A stretch of 64,000 bases of DNA from AG1 sp035559775. GTDB lineage: Archaea > Thermoproteota > Thermoprotei_A > Sulfolobales > AG1. Numbering within the stretch: position 1 is the stretch's first letter; each line of letters opens with the position of its first letter. The stretch covers positions 66,685 to 130,684 of the forward strand of contig DATMAU010000018.1 in assembly GCA_035559775.1 (NCBI GenBank). The letters are read 5' to 3'. The notes beneath the pieces are model-generated. The model had not been told where the DNA came from and searched no databases. It saw only the letters and a program-made list of their open reading frames with translations. The position numbers were made by a program, and so were the translations under genes. Of this stretch, positions 7,680 through 16,531 are shown piece after piece.

Positions 7680-8864
7680 TTATGCTGGTATTATTAGGTC
7701 TTCTAGCTCCTCTGGATAGTGTGTTATGAATTCGAAGCCGTCTTTTGTTACTACTATTGTGTCTGAGTGTCTGAATCCTCCTAGGTTTTCGACATAGATT
7801 CCTGGCTCTACTGTCATTACCATGCCTTCCTCGAGTGTTCTGTTATCCCCTATGTCGAAGAATGGTGCCTCATGATATTCCAGGCCGATTCCGTGGCCTG
7901 TGTGGTGTCTCCAGTATTTCGTTAGGTCTTTTTCTTTGAAGAATCTCCTTACGTTTCTATCAACATCGCTGCATTTTACTCCTGGTTTTATGCTTTCCAG
8001 CGCTATTCTTCTGGCTTCGAGCATTAGTTTGAAGAATCTCCTCTGCTCCTCAGATGGTTCTCCAACGATCATTGTTCTCTCGAGCTCTGCTCCGTAGCCG
8101 CTTACAAGGGCTGTTGCTCCTGTTACTAGCACGTCTCCTTTCTTTATGATCGCGTGTATTGTGAGAGAGTGTGGGTAGTAGGAGTGCTTCCCAACCTGTC
8201 CTCTGAAGCCTGCCCTTGCTCCTGAGTTCCACCCAGCTGGCCTGTAGATCCCTTTGAGAGCTCTAGCCATAGCCATTGTAGCATCCATGCTTGCTTTGAG
8301 CGAGACCTCGTCCTCGTATAGCCCTGGTCTTGTATATTCCTGGAGCAGTCTGTGGGCTAGCGAAGCCCACTTAGCACTCTCCCTCAGGAGCCTTAACTCC
8401 TCCTCGGATTTTACAAGCCTCATATTTTCGATCAAATCCCTCTCATAGCTATAGCTAGCCTTAAGAACCTCGCTAAGCCTCGGACCTCTATAGCCATATA
8501 TATGGGCATAGCCATCAACATCAAAACCTATCCTCCTACCCTCAAGCCCGAGCCCCCTCAGATAATCAGCTATAACGAGCATCGGGTGCTTCTCATCAGG
8601 ATACTCATCATAGCTGAAAACCCTATCCGCGTAAGAATATCTCTCAGCATGCTCCAGCTCTAATCTAGGGACAATAAGGATCTTCTCACCACTCGAGAGA
8701 ACCACAGCAGCAATAGGCCTCTCAGTAGGTATGTGGAAGAAGTTAGTAACATAAGCTATATTCGCAGCCGAAACCAGGTAGAGGGCATCGAGGTTCCTCC
8801 TAGCCATCTCAGAAGTTATATTAAGAATCCTTCTCTCGATCTCTTTCTTAGATATGACGAGCAT
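7680..8864 (-). CDS. M24 family (Xaa-Pro aminopeptidase-like) protein
   Basis: About 394 residues with the creatinase N-terminal domain and the pita-bread M24 domain that in the active family cleaves X-Pro bonds. ATG 8864 is chosen, not the longer hydrophobic reading from 8933, because a TATA box lies at 8891-8901, about 25-35 nt upstream. The family metal site is only partly kept. The His block HHTGHGIGLEYHEAP and the Glu of VEPGIY are present. The first Asp of the LID.G motif is replaced (VTGATALVSG), the second is Glu (GAELERT), and the usual RIEDT reads RHSDT. It may be a non-canonical M24 enzyme or a non-peptidase. It is transcribed alone. Confidence 0.82.
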   Translation of the reverse strand: MLVISKKEIERRILNITSEMARRNLDALYLVSAANIAYVTNFFHIPTERPIAAVVLSSGEKILIVPRLELEHAERYSYADRVFSYDEYPDEKHPMLVIADYLRGLGLEGRRIGFDVDGYAHIYGYRGPRLSEVLKASYSYERDLIENMRLVKSEEELRLLRESAKWASLAHRLLQEYTRPGLYEDEVSLKASMDATMAMARALKGIYRPAGWNSGARAGFRGQVGKHSYYPHSLTIHAIIKKGDVLVTGATALVSGYGAELERTMIVGEPSEEQRRFFKLMLEARRIALESIKPGVKCSDVDRNVRRFFKEKDLTKYWRHHTGHGIGLEYHEAPFFDIGDNRTLEEGMVMTVEPGIYVENLGGFRHSDTIVVTKDGFEFITHYPEELEDLIIPA

Positions 8865-8890
8865 ATAGACACCAATGATAATAATCGCAA

Positions 8891-8901
8891 CGATATATAA
8901 A
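8891..8901 (-). promoter_or_regulatory. TATA box for the M24 gene
   Basis: Read on the minus strand, TTTATATATCG lies about 27-37 nt before ATG 8864. This fits a leaderless transcript and supports the shorter start. Confidence 0.5.
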
Positions 8902-9033
8902 CAGCCCTTAACTCTATAGTAAATATCGATCACTGCCCTATTGCGAGCGATATAAAAGCCACTTAACCCAACTACTACACAAAGTAGTGTGAACCGAGAT
9001 GGGTTACCCTCTAGCTAGAAGCGTAACAAGCAT

Positions 9034-9137
9034 CTTTCTTTTTATAGCAGATCGCCTCAATTCCTAACGCCCTCCCCCTAAACCTCCACCTACTACTCTC
9101 AAGAACGACAGGACTTTTATTTCTATGATAGATCATC
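9034..9137 (-). repeat. Two weak CRISPR-like repeat relics in reverse orientation
   Basis: Minus-strand reads at about 9037-9055 and 9114-9137 resemble the repeat seen just downstream. The second matches GATCTAYYATAGAAWTRAAAG-like sequence at 18 of 24 positions by my count. They are about 81 nt apart. The region carries no convincing gene. Confidence 0.3.
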
Positions 9138-9258
9138 TAATTCCGGATCTCTTTTGTTAGTTTAAAGAGAGGGCAAAACGAAAATCTCTTAAACAAGAGT
9201 TTTGAACAAAAACAGCACGAAAGCTTATAAGCTAGATAAGAATAAATATAGCGGTAAA

Positions 9259-9463
9259 GTCGATCTACTATAGAACTGGACATCACAAAAGATCCCGTGC
9301 GAGTCGATCTACTATAGAGAGGCCCTCCTGGGGGCATAGACCCCCACACAGCCAAGAATATCAAAAAAAGAACCACAACTAGATAGGATGATCTATTATA
9401 GAATTGAAATATGACTTCTTCGCCCTAGCGGTATCCCAGGTCGATCTACTATAGAATTGAAAG
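9259..9463 (+). CRISPR. Decayed CRISPR-like repeat cluster
   Basis: Four copies of a 24-nt unit start at 9259, 9303, 9387 and 9440. The best copy begins GTCGATCTACTATAGA and ends ATTGAAAG, the usual 3' end of crenarchaeal CRISPR repeats. The first two copies keep only their 5' half. Gaps between copies are about 20, 60 and 29 nt, too irregular for a live array. No leader or cas gene is in the window. Most of this cluster (about 9210-9415) recurs inverted at 16.5-16.75 kb, including the sequence between repeats, so it was copied as a block rather than built from new spacers. Decayed array is the best reading. Confidence 0.45.
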
Positions 9464-9870
9464 AGCATATATAACGTGATACTTGTGCTCGCAATAACAG
9501 GCTGGCCTGGTGTTGCGAGGATAGTGAGGGCCCACTCACTGCAAATCCTCTCAACAGGCTATGTGGAGGCAGCCAGAGCTCTGGGAGCAAGCTCATGGCA
9601 TATAGCGTTGAGACACTTAGTCCCAGCATCCATTCCTGTAACCCTGGCCGCTATAGTGACCACAACAAGGGCGGCTGTCTTACTAGAGGCTGGACTAGGC
9701 TTTCTAGGGCTTAGCGATCCCTCAACGATAAGCCTTGGAACAATCCTATTCTATGCAAGAAGATCAGCAGCCCTCGCCTCAGGAGCATGGTGGGTTATAG
9801 TCCCCGCGGGGCTTCTCATAACAATCATAGTGTTCGCATTAACAATGATTTCGATAGGGATAGAGGGTAG
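9464..9870 (+). pseudogene. Truncated OppC/DppC-type ABC permease
   Basis: The frame holds only the second half of a peptide-transporter inner-membrane permease. It starts within the family at VILVLAITGWPGVARIVRA, then the EAA loop that docks with the ATPase (GYVEAARALGASSWHIALRH), then the last membrane helices. Whole proteins are about 280-300 residues; about 135 remain. Reading upstream, homology stops exactly at the last repeat (9440-9463), which carries an in-frame TGA at 9458. No SBP or ATPase genes adjoin. A GTG at 9476 is the first possible start, so a short peptide could still be made. The frame runs on to 10015 with unrelated sequence. Confidence 0.7.
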
Positions 9871-9974
9871 AACTTTAAAGAGAGGGCAGGTTCTCATTTT
9901 TATGCGACACGATCATACGTTGTCTAGGTTTTTATCATCATTATTTATCTATTGTTTAATATCATTATTGAATT

Positions 9975-11264
9975 GTGAGACTGTTGGTGGGAGGTTCCTT
10001 ATCTATATCCTATAGGAGGGCTGTGATCAGCGCTGCAATAGGTAATGCTGTGGAGTGGTATGATTTCGCGGTGTATGGGTATCTGGCAACCATCATAGCA
10101 TCACTGTACTTTCCGTCCAAGGATCCTTTAGCCTCACTCGCATTAGCCTTCTTAGCATTTGCTGTAGGATTCGTAGCCCGTCCAATAGGGGCTATTGTGA
10201 TTGGCCACTACGGGGATAAGTATGGGAGGAGAAATGCGTTAATATTAACAGTATCTCTAATGTCTATAGGGACGATCCTCTTAGGGATGCTGCCCACATA
10301 TAATGACATTGGCGTTCTAGCCCCTATAGGGGTAGCTATTGCAAGGCTGATCCAGGGTTTCTCGGCTGGAGGCGAGTGGGGAGGATCTACAGCGTTCATG
10401 GTAGAGTATGCTCCCCAGGGTCGTAGGGGTTATATTGGTAGTTGGCAGCAGTTCACGGTAGGCTCAGGATTCTTACTAGGATCCCTCGCAGCTACCATAA
10501 TAACCTATACCTTACCGGGGGAGGCGCTGAGGTCGTGGGGGTGGAGGCTTCCATTCGTGGTTGGTGGAGCTGTAGTCGGGCTGGTAGGACTCTACTTAAG
10601 GCTAGGTGTTCCTGAAACGCCTAAGTTTAAAGAGATAGAGGCTAGGGGTGATAAGAGCAGAGCCCCATTAATAGATGCTGTGAGGAACAATTATAGGGAG
10701 ATCGCTATGGCCCTTGGATTCACTATAATATGGACTGTAGCTTATTACATGTTTCTGACATATATGCCATCATATGCATCTGCAGTGCTTAAGATACCTC
10801 CGCAGCTCTCATTTCTCTCCAGCACCATAAGTCTTGCATTATTCCTAGCGATGATCCCTGTATTTGGGCGCCTATCAGACACATATGGTAGAAAGCCTTT
10901 CCTCATAGCATCCACTATCGGTCTTCTTATCCTAACATACCCACTGCTCTATGTAAGCGCTTATGGATTTGAATACCTGTTAGTATCACAGATAATAATA
11001 GCGTTATTGATCGCCATGTTCTCCGGGCCGGGGCCAGCTGCAATTGCCGAGCTATTCCCTACTAAGGTGAGATACAGCGGATTATCGATAGGCTACAATA
11101 TAGCCGTAACCGGGTTCGGAGGGACAGCACCATATATAGCAACAATGATCATAGCTGTTACGGGGAATAGGCTTTTACCAAGCCTCTATGTAATGGCAGC
11201 GGCTATCGCAACCCTAGTTACACTGCTGAACATGAGGGAGACAGCTAGAGAGGCTCTCAAGTAG
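9975..11264 (+). CDS. MHS-type MFS transporter
   Basis: A 429-residue, 12-helix carrier of the metabolite:H+ symporter branch of the major facilitator superfamily (ProP, ShiA, KgtP relatives), which takes up organic acids, betaine or similar solutes. The branch signature is clear: GNAVEWYDFAVYGYLA at the N-terminus, GHYGDKYGRR after helix 2 and GFSAGGEWGGSTAFMVEYAP in the helix 4-5 region. The GTG at 9975 overlaps the relic permease frame; in-frame TTG 9984 and GTG 9987 are alternatives. An M20 hydrolase begins 3 nt after its stop and a deacetylase overlaps that. The imported solute may be the substrate of those enzymes. Confidence 0.85.
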   Translation: MRLLVGGSLSISYRRAVISAAIGNAVEWYDFAVYGYLATIIASLYFPSKDPLASLALAFLAFAVGFVARPIGAIVIGHYGDKYGRRNALILTVSLMSIGTILLGMLPTYNDIGVLAPIGVAIARLIQGFSAGGEWGGSTAFMVEYAPQGRRGYIGSWQQFTVGSGFLLGSLAATIITYTLPGEALRSWGWRLPFVVGGAVVGLVGLYLRLGVPETPKFKEIEARGDKSRAPLIDAVRNNYREIAMALGFTIIWTVAYYMFLTYMPSYASAVLKIPPQLSFLSSTISLALFLAMIPVFGRLSDTYGRKPFLIASTIGLLILTYPLLYVSAYGFEYLLVSQIIIALLIAMFSGPGPAAIAELFPTKVRYSGLSIGYNIAVTGFGGTAPYIATMIIAVTGNRLLPSLYVMAAAIATLVTLLNMRETAREALK

Positions 11265-11267
11265 GGG

Positions 11268-12461
11268 GTGTCTATGGTCTCTGTGAAAGAGATAAAGAGT
11301 ATCGTTGATCGGGATAGGAGCTATTTGCTCGAGCTTCTCGAAAAGATCGTTAATATCGATAGTGGGACGGAAGATAAAGAAGGGGTAGACGCCTTAGGAG
11401 ATCTTCTGGCCGAGGAGATCAGGGGTCTGGGTTTCCAAGTGAACGTGATAAAGGAAGAGTCGCTGGGAAACCACCTTATAGCCCATAATGTTCCATCAGA
11501 GAGACCAAAGGTTCTCTTGGTTGGGCATATGGATACAGTGTATCCCAGAGGTACTGCTAAGAAGAGACCTTTCACGATGAGGAATGGAAAGGCATTCGGT
11601 CCTGGTGTGCTTGATATGAAGGGAGGGATCGTGGTGATGATAGCAGCCTTAAGAGCATTGAGAGACGCGGGATCGAGGGTGCTTAAAGATACATCCATAA
11701 CCATCTTCCTCAATAGCGATGAGGAGATCTTATCTCCCAGCTCGATGCACATGATAGATGCTGAGGCAAGCACCTCGGATCTCGCTGTGGTTTTTGAGCC
11801 GGCAAGACCTGGCGGTGGGTATGTTAGGTCTAGGTGGGGTGTTGCTAGGTGTTTGGTGAAGGTGTATGGTAGGGCTGGGCATGCTGGATGGGTTTCTAGT
11901 GGTGTTGCTGCGGGCAGTGCTATCCATGAGCTTGTTAGGAGGATCTCTGAAGTGTTGGGCTATGCTGAGAAAAGAGGTGATGTTCTGTTAAACGTAGGCG
12001 TGGTGAGGGGTGGTGAGAGGTTCAATGTGGTTGCGCCCTATGCGGAGGCAGAGATAGGGGTTAGGAGTCCTTCCCTAGAGAGTCTTAAGAGAGCTGTGAG
12101 CGATATGAATAATATATTCGCTAGGGTGCAAGATATAGAGGGCGTTAGAACTGAGTTCCACGTTATGAGCATGTGGCCACCCCTCATAGAGACGGAGAGA
12201 AATAGAGATGCCCTTAAACATTTCGAGAGGGCTGCTAACGAGCTCGGTAGGAGCTTAGGTGTAGAGGATACTAGTGGGGCGTCTGATGCTAACCACATAT
12301 CCCAATACACAGCAGTTGTTGACGGGGCCGGTGCTGTGGGCGGTAATCCTCACAGTCCTGATGAATATATAGATATCGATCGAACCCTTGAGAGAGCCGT
12401 GATAACTGCGAGAGCGCTTGAGATATATTACGAGCATGCTAAGGAAATGGTAAGGGGGTGA
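11268..12461 (+). CDS. M20 family metallohydrolase (carboxypeptidase G2-like)
   Basis: A 397-residue di-zinc amidohydrolase of the M20/ArgE/CPG2 family, which cleaves acyl or glutamyl groups from amino acids. Metal and catalytic motifs are complete: GHMDTV (about residue 84), PGVLDMKGG (about 113), NSDEE (about 147), the FEPARP motif (about 172) and NPHSPDEY near the end. A lid/dimerisation domain lies between about 190 and 300 (GRAGHAG motif at its start). The GTG start is 3 nt after the MFS stop; ATG 11274 is a close alternative. Its stop TGA overlaps the GTG of the deacetylase gene. Exact substrate unknown. Confidence 0.85.
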   Translation: MSMVSVKEIKSIVDRDRSYLLELLEKIVNIDSGTEDKEGVDALGDLLAEEIRGLGFQVNVIKEESLGNHLIAHNVPSERPKVLLVGHMDTVYPRGTAKKRPFTMRNGKAFGPGVLDMKGGIVVMIAALRALRDAGSRVLKDTSITIFLNSDEEILSPSSMHMIDAEASTSDLAVVFEPARPGGGYVRSRWGVARCLVKVYGRAGHAGWVSSGVAAGSAIHELVRRISEVLGYAEKRGDVLLNVGVVRGGERFNVVAPYAEAEIGVRSPSLESLKRAVSDMNNIFARVQDIEGVRTEFHVMSMWPPLIETERNRDALKHFERAANELGRSLGVEDTSGASDANHISQYTAVVDGAGAVGGNPHSPDEYIDIDRTLERAVITARALEIYYEHAKEMVRG

Positions 12462-13312
12462 GTGGGTTGTATCATGTTTGTCTAACATTTGATTTCGATG
12501 CATACTCTCTCTGGATAGCTAGGAGGCTGACCAATTATACGAATCTATCTAGAGGCGAGTTTGCATCAATAGGTGTTAGGAGGGTTCTGAGGTTGCTAAA
12601 GGAACGAGGTATTGAGGCTACTTTCTTTATCCCAGGCCATACTGCTGAGCATTTCCCAGAGGATGTGGGTTTGATAAAGGATTATGGACATGAGATTGCC
12701 CATCATGGCTATATACATGAGCCTCCGGAGACTTTGGGGAGTCCTGAGGAGGAGAGGAGAGTAATTATAAAGGGGATTGAGGCTCTTAAGAAGACTGCTA
12801 ATATAGTTCCCAAAGGCTATAGATCGCCTTCATGGGCTTTGACGAAGCATACTCTCTCTATTCTAGAGGAGCATGGGATGATCTATGACTCGAGCCTCAT
12901 GGGGAATGACTATACACCGTATAGGCCTCCTCTATACCTTGACGTGGATAGCGAGGGGAGGGTTATTAAAGGGCCTCTCTCAAGGCTCGTAGAACTCCCG
13001 GTCCACTGGAGCCTTGATGATTACCCGCACTTCGAGTATGTTAGGTTCCAGAACTTTGTGCTTCACGGGCTATACTCTGTGAGTGATGTGCTTGAGAACT
13101 GGATCCTTAGTTTCGAATATATGGTTAATAATATGGAGGAGGGTGTTATAGTCTATACCTTCCACCCCGAGGTTGTTGGTAGGGGGCATATAATGATCTT
13201 TCTTGAGAGATTGATAAGCCATATCAAATCTCATGCGAAGAAAGATCAGATAAGCTTTTCAAAGATGATCGATGTTGCTAACAAGTATAGAGAGAAGCTG
13301 GGGATAGGATAG
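12458..13312 (+). CDS. Polysaccharide deacetylase (NodB-fold) family protein
   Basis: A 284-residue carbohydrate-esterase-4 fold protein. Motif 1 is TFDFDA in place of the classical TFDDG, motif 2 is HEIAHHGYIH (metal histidines) and motif 3 is GYRSPSW. This pattern is typical of the PuuE/allantoinase-like branch that acts on small C-N compounds as well as on glycans. VYTFHPEVVGRG near the C-terminus supplies the last conserved His. The GTG start overlaps the M20 stop (GTGA), so the MFS carrier, M20 hydrolase and this protein form one operon. An amide-breakdown pathway for an imported compound is a reasonable inference. Confidence 0.8.
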   Translation: MSGLYHVCLTFDFDAYSLWIARRLTNYTNLSRGEFASIGVRRVLRLLKERGIEATFFIPGHTAEHFPEDVGLIKDYGHEIAHHGYIHEPPETLGSPEEERRVIIKGIEALKKTANIVPKGYRSPSWALTKHTLSILEEHGMIYDSSLMGNDYTPYRPPLYLDVDSEGRVIKGPLSRLVELPVHWSLDDYPHFEYVRFQNFVLHGLYSVSDVLENWILSFEYMVNNMEEGVIVYTFHPEVVGRGHIMIFLERLISHIKSHAKKDQISFSKMIDVANKYREKLGIG

Positions 13313-13472
13313 AGGCCTCCGCACCATGTTCGTGGAAGGTTTTCATTGAGTGTTGAGTTTTTGTTTTTGACCAGGCTCTATACCTTTTATCCAGGCTCGA
13401 CCCCTTTCAACGATCATCACGGCTTGACTGATAAGCTTCATGCCGATGGAAGCGGCTTCGAAGCCTCTATGG

Positions 13473-13498
13473 CTTTTATAAATAGCTATTTATATTTC
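13473..13498 (+). promoter_or_regulatory. TATA box region for the PLP enzyme gene
   Basis: Two overlapping candidates, CTTTTATAAATA and TATTTATATTTC, lie 12-37 nt before GTG 13510. The first is at the right distance for a leaderless message. Confidence 0.45.
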
Positions 13499-13509
13499 AA
13501 GACACTATA

Positions 13510-14529
13510 GTGTGGTGTAATCCTTTGATTTCAAGGATTCTTGATCTCCCGAGGTTCAGGTTGATTAACACTATATCGCCTCTTGAGAAGGCTGTTAATC
13601 TTAGTAGGGAGCTGGGTGTTGATCTCTATGTCAAGAGAGATGATCTTTTGGAGCTGGCTCTCGGAGGCAATAAGATCAGGAAGCTTGAGTTCATCGTGGG
13701 GGATGCTCTTAGGAAGGGGTGCGATACATTGATAACAACCGGGGCTGTTCATTCAAACCATGCTAGGCTTACCGCGGCTGCTGCTAGAAAGGCTGGGCTT
13801 GATGCCTACCTGGTTCTCACACCCCCTGGTTCGAGGGATCCTAAGGGTAACCTGCTTCTTGATAGGCTTTTTGGTGCGAGGATGATCTATGTTGATTCCC
13901 GTGAGGAGGCTGACGAGGCTATGGAGAGGCTTGCAAGGGATCTTGAGGGGAGGGGTAGGAAACCATATATAGTTAGGCGGGGCGGCGCATCCCCCCAGGG
14001 GGTTATGGGCTATGCTTTGGCTGCATATGAGATCCTGATGCAGGCTTATGGGCAGGGCTTTAAACCTGGTTATATTGTCCATGCGACAGGGACCGGGGCT
14101 ACTCAGGCAGGGCTTATCCTTGGATCTAGGTTAGCTGGGCTGGATGCAAAGATCATTGGGATCAGTGTTGGCAGCCCTGCGGATAAGATTAAGAAGGAGA
14201 TTCAAAACCTAGTCCTTGAGGGCGCTAAATACGCTGGTGTCAAGGGCTTCGATATAGATCCTGAGGATATAGTTGTGATCGATAGATATACATATGGAGG
14301 CTACGGATCAATAACAAGAGAAGTGGTTGAAGCAATAACCCATGTTGCTAGAAAAGAAGCACTACTACTAGACCCAGTCTATACGGCTAAAGCCATGCTA
14401 GGCCTCATGGATCTCGTTGATAAAGGCTATATAGAGAAAGGCGCTAAAGTAATCTTCATACACACAGGAGGAATACCAATAATATTTCAATACGACAACA
14501 TACTAGCACAATACACTCCAGAAAGCTAA
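13510..14529 (+). CDS. PLP-dependent D-cysteine desulfhydrase / ACC deaminase family
   Basis: A 339-residue fold-type II pyridoxal-phosphate enzyme of the D-cysteine desulfhydrase/1-aminocyclopropane-1-carboxylate deaminase group. The Schiff-base lysine is in LGGNKIRKLEF (about residue 55), followed by TTGAVHSNHARLTAAAA. A glycine-rich phosphate-binding loop is HATGTGATQAGL (about 195), and the C-terminal HTGG closes the PLP site. It could release sulfide, ammonia and pyruvate from D-cysteine or another small amino acid; the exact substrate cannot be read off. The GTG start follows the TATA box by about 30 nt. TTG 13525 is an alternative. Synonymous use drifts from G/T-rich to A/C-rich along the gene. 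Confidence 0.82.
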   Translation: MWCNPLISRILDLPRFRLINTISPLEKAVNLSRELGVDLYVKRDDLLELALGGNKIRKLEFIVGDALRKGCDTLITTGAVHSNHARLTAAAARKAGLDAYLVLTPPGSRDPKGNLLLDRLFGARMIYVDSREEADEAMERLARDLEGRGRKPYIVRRGGASPQGVMGYALAAYEILMQAYGQGFKPGYIVHATGTGATQAGLILGSRLAGLDAKIIGISVGSPADKIKKEIQNLVLEGAKYAGVKGFDIDPEDIVVIDRYTYGGYGSITREVVEAITHVARKEALLLDPVYTAKAMLGLMDLVDKGYIEKGAKVIFIHTGGIPIIFQYDNILAQYTPES

Positions 14530-14708
14530 GGTTAATAATCCATAACACATCAGCCCTACAGCGATCTTCCCGCCCCTCTATACCTATCAGATCGCTCATT
14601 CTAACCACACACAACATTGACGTGAATGTTACATGTTTGGCTATAATTATAACTACACGGTTATTGTAGGTTATTTATTTAAGGTAGATAGCATTTCTAG
14701 ATGGGAAT

Positions 14709-15299
14709 ATGCCGGAAGAGATCACAGTAATAATAACCATTCTGGGCACCTTGATACCGATCCTAGCAATGCTTGGAAGCATGACATACTGGCTTTGGAG
14801 GAAGTTTGCGTTAATAGAAGCAAGGTTCAGAGAAATAGACAAGAGATTCGAAGCTATAGACAAGAGGTTTGATGAGATTAAGAGCTATATAGATTCGAGG
14901 ATCGTGAGGATAGCTGAGGCATTCAGATCTTATCAGGAGTTCTTCATAGAATATCTATCTTATCAAGGCATAATCAGGGCTCCTCTTGAGGCTGATATGC
15001 TTAAGAGGGAGGCTTCTAGGATGATGAAACTAGCAACCATGAACCCATTGACTAAGGAGGAGTGGGAGAAGATCAAGTATTATTTAGAGAAGGATCAGTT
15101 AACACTCGAGGAGGCATTAGAATTCAGAGAGCTTGCTAGAAAGGTTACAGACGAGTATGGCGATAGACCCGAGGCTTGGAAGCTACACATACTAGCATCA
15201 ATAAGAGTAGGAGAAGCAATGAGGAGAATGAAAGAAGAGATGGAGAAGAAAAAAGAGAAAGAAAAACAGGAGAAAGAAGGATCTGAGCAGGAAGGCTAA
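14709..15299 (+). CDS. Membrane-anchored coiled-coil protein
   Basis: A 196-residue protein of unknown function. One N-terminal transmembrane helix (about residues 5-28) is followed by a heptad-rich stretch EARFREIDKRFEAIDKRFDE, a helical middle part with the phrase NPLTKEEWEKIKYYLEKDQLTLEEA, and a highly charged Lys/Glu tail. Similar one-helix coiled-coil proteins are common in Thermoprotei, but I cannot name a family. The ATG lies about 30 nt after TATTTATTTAAGG. The gene stands alone between the PLP enzyme and a DUF72 gene. Confidence 0.6.
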   Translation: MPEEITVIITILGTLIPILAMLGSMTYWLWRKFALIEARFREIDKRFEAIDKRFDEIKSYIDSRIVRIAEAFRSYQEFFIEYLSYQGIIRAPLEADMLKREASRMMKLATMNPLTKEEWEKIKYYLEKDQLTLEEALEFRELARKVTDEYGDRPEAWKLHILASIRVGEAMRRMKEEMEKKKEKEKQEKEGSEQEG

Positions 15300-15461
15300 G
15301 CTTAATATAGCTACCCTACCCTCAACTTTGTTACCCGGATCCCTCTCGCCGGGATCCTCCTAGTGCTGTAGGAGAACTCCTGCATATTGGTATATCCCTG
15401 CCTATTCATCAAGGGGCTTTGTTTTACACTATATATGAGATTTGAGTAGATGCTGTGTTTA

Positions 15462-16172
15462 CTACCTCGTTGTGAGGATCTTTTTCATAGCTCTAGCGTT
15501 CTCAAGCATCCAGTGGTTGTTGTTGAAGAATACATATACTTTTCTGGGGTTTAGCTTTCTCACCGCCCTTGCTATTTCCTCGAGCTCCTCCTCTGTGTAT
15601 TCGTATGAATACCATGCTTGTCTACCGTGGAGTCTTAGGTAGAAGGTATTGTTGCTCGAAACTATCCATGTACCTATTGGCGAGTCGATAGATACGAGCG
15701 TGATTCCGATCTCTCGGCATATTCTCACCATGTCCTCGTTAAACCAGCTGGGATCTCTGAGCTCTAACGCCATCCTCTCACCCAGCCCTGTTGCCTCTGC
15801 AAACCTCCTAAGCCTTGTAAGGGACCTCTCCTTCATTTTAAATGCCGGAGGCATTTGGAATAGGTAGAAGTCGATATAATCCTCAAGCGGTGCAAACAGC
15901 CCTCTAAACCTATGCCATATATCCAGGGAACCCTCACCAAGTCTCCTAAGATGCGTTATACTCCTATGAACCTTCACAGCCCAGCGAATCCTAGCAGCCT
16001 CTGTCCTCCTCCTCCAACCAGCCACCTGGCTTGGAAACGGAAACCTATAGAAAGAAGCGTTCAGCTCAACCGCATTAAGCCCTGAATACCTCAAATACCA
16101 GTCGAAGGATAACCCCTCGTTCCAATCATAAAGCCACCCAGAAGTCCCCACATAGACCTCCACCAACACCAC
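15462..16172 (-). CDS. DUF72 family protein (first copy)
   Basis: A 236-residue TIM-barrel-like DUF72 protein. Landmarks are VGTSGWLYDWNEG at the N-terminus, LNAVELNASFYRFP, the WAVKVHRSITH strand, FYLFQMPPAFK, ALELRDPSWF, YLRLHGR and VYVFFNNNHW at the end. The biochemical role of DUF72 is unknown. A second, differently worded copy lies at 44013-44795, and the two appear to be paralogs. The GTG start at 16172 has several in-frame GTG/TTG codons just after it, so the exact start is uncertain. Confidence 0.82.
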   Translation of the reverse strand: MVLVEVYVGTSGWLYDWNEGLSFDWYLRYSGLNAVELNASFYRFPFPSQVAGWRRRTEAARIRWAVKVHRSITHLRRLGEGSLDIWHRFRGLFAPLEDYIDFYLFQMPPAFKMKERSLTRLRRFAEATGLGERMALELRDPSWFNEDMVRICREIGITLVSIDSPIGTWIVSSNNTFYLRLHGRQAWYSYEYTEEELEEIARAVRKLNPRKVYVFFNNNHWMLENARAMKKILTTR

Positions 16173-16266
16173 CCACTAACAACTAGACCGTTTGTCCTCA
16201 GATGTTCTTTGATTTCTCTGTTTTCCTTTATATCCAGAGACTTCTACTTTGCCCATGAGATCTTTT

Positions 16267-16321
16267 GATCCCTGTGGGGTCGTGGTTTGCTTTGAGCCTA
16301 ACGGTATAGGGCTCCCATCTA
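16267..16321 (+). repeat. Short intergenic repeat, copy 1 (partner at 22.27 kb)
   Basis: The stretch ending AGCCTAACGGTATAGGG then CTCCCATCTA matches AGCCCAACAGCATAGAG then CTCCCATCTA at 22293-22319, with related flanks. It lies directly before a very strong hairpin. Its nature is unknown; a non-coding RNA family is possible. Confidence 0.35.
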
Positions 16322-16329
16322 GGGTAAGT

Positions 16330-16370
16330 CCTGGATAGTAATGGTAGCAATGATCCCATTACTATCTAGG
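16330..16370. other. Strong 15-bp hairpin in an intergenic region
   Basis: CCTGGATAGTAATGG (16330-16344) pairs with CCATTACTATCTAGG (16356-16370) around an 11-nt loop, with a single G-U pair. No gene overlaps it. It could be a structured RNA, a transcription terminator or a mobile-element end. Confidence 0.5.
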
Positions 16371-16531
16371 TCAATATTTTGAGACTAACTCATCATCAAA
16401 ACCATATCAACAAGATCTTTGTATCTTTCTTTGGGCATTAGTAGGAAATAACTCTTCAGATATCTATAGCTAAAATAAACGCTATAGATAACCAGGTCGG
16501 GGCTTTAGTCAAAAACGAGCTTTTTGGTTTC

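Larger units (their letters stand above)
16173..16531. other. Intergenic stretch with repeat and hairpin
   Basis: Apart from the short repeat and hairpin listed separately, I see no gene in these 360 bases. Confidence 0.5.

Noticed and set aside
9137..9376. Minus-strand frame with LYSRST-type repeats, matched by a frame at 16524-16802
   Set aside because: The shared peptide comes from reading through the CRISPR-like repeats (TCTATAGTAGATCGAC gives YSRST). DNA-level duplication explains it; there are no family marks or good starts.
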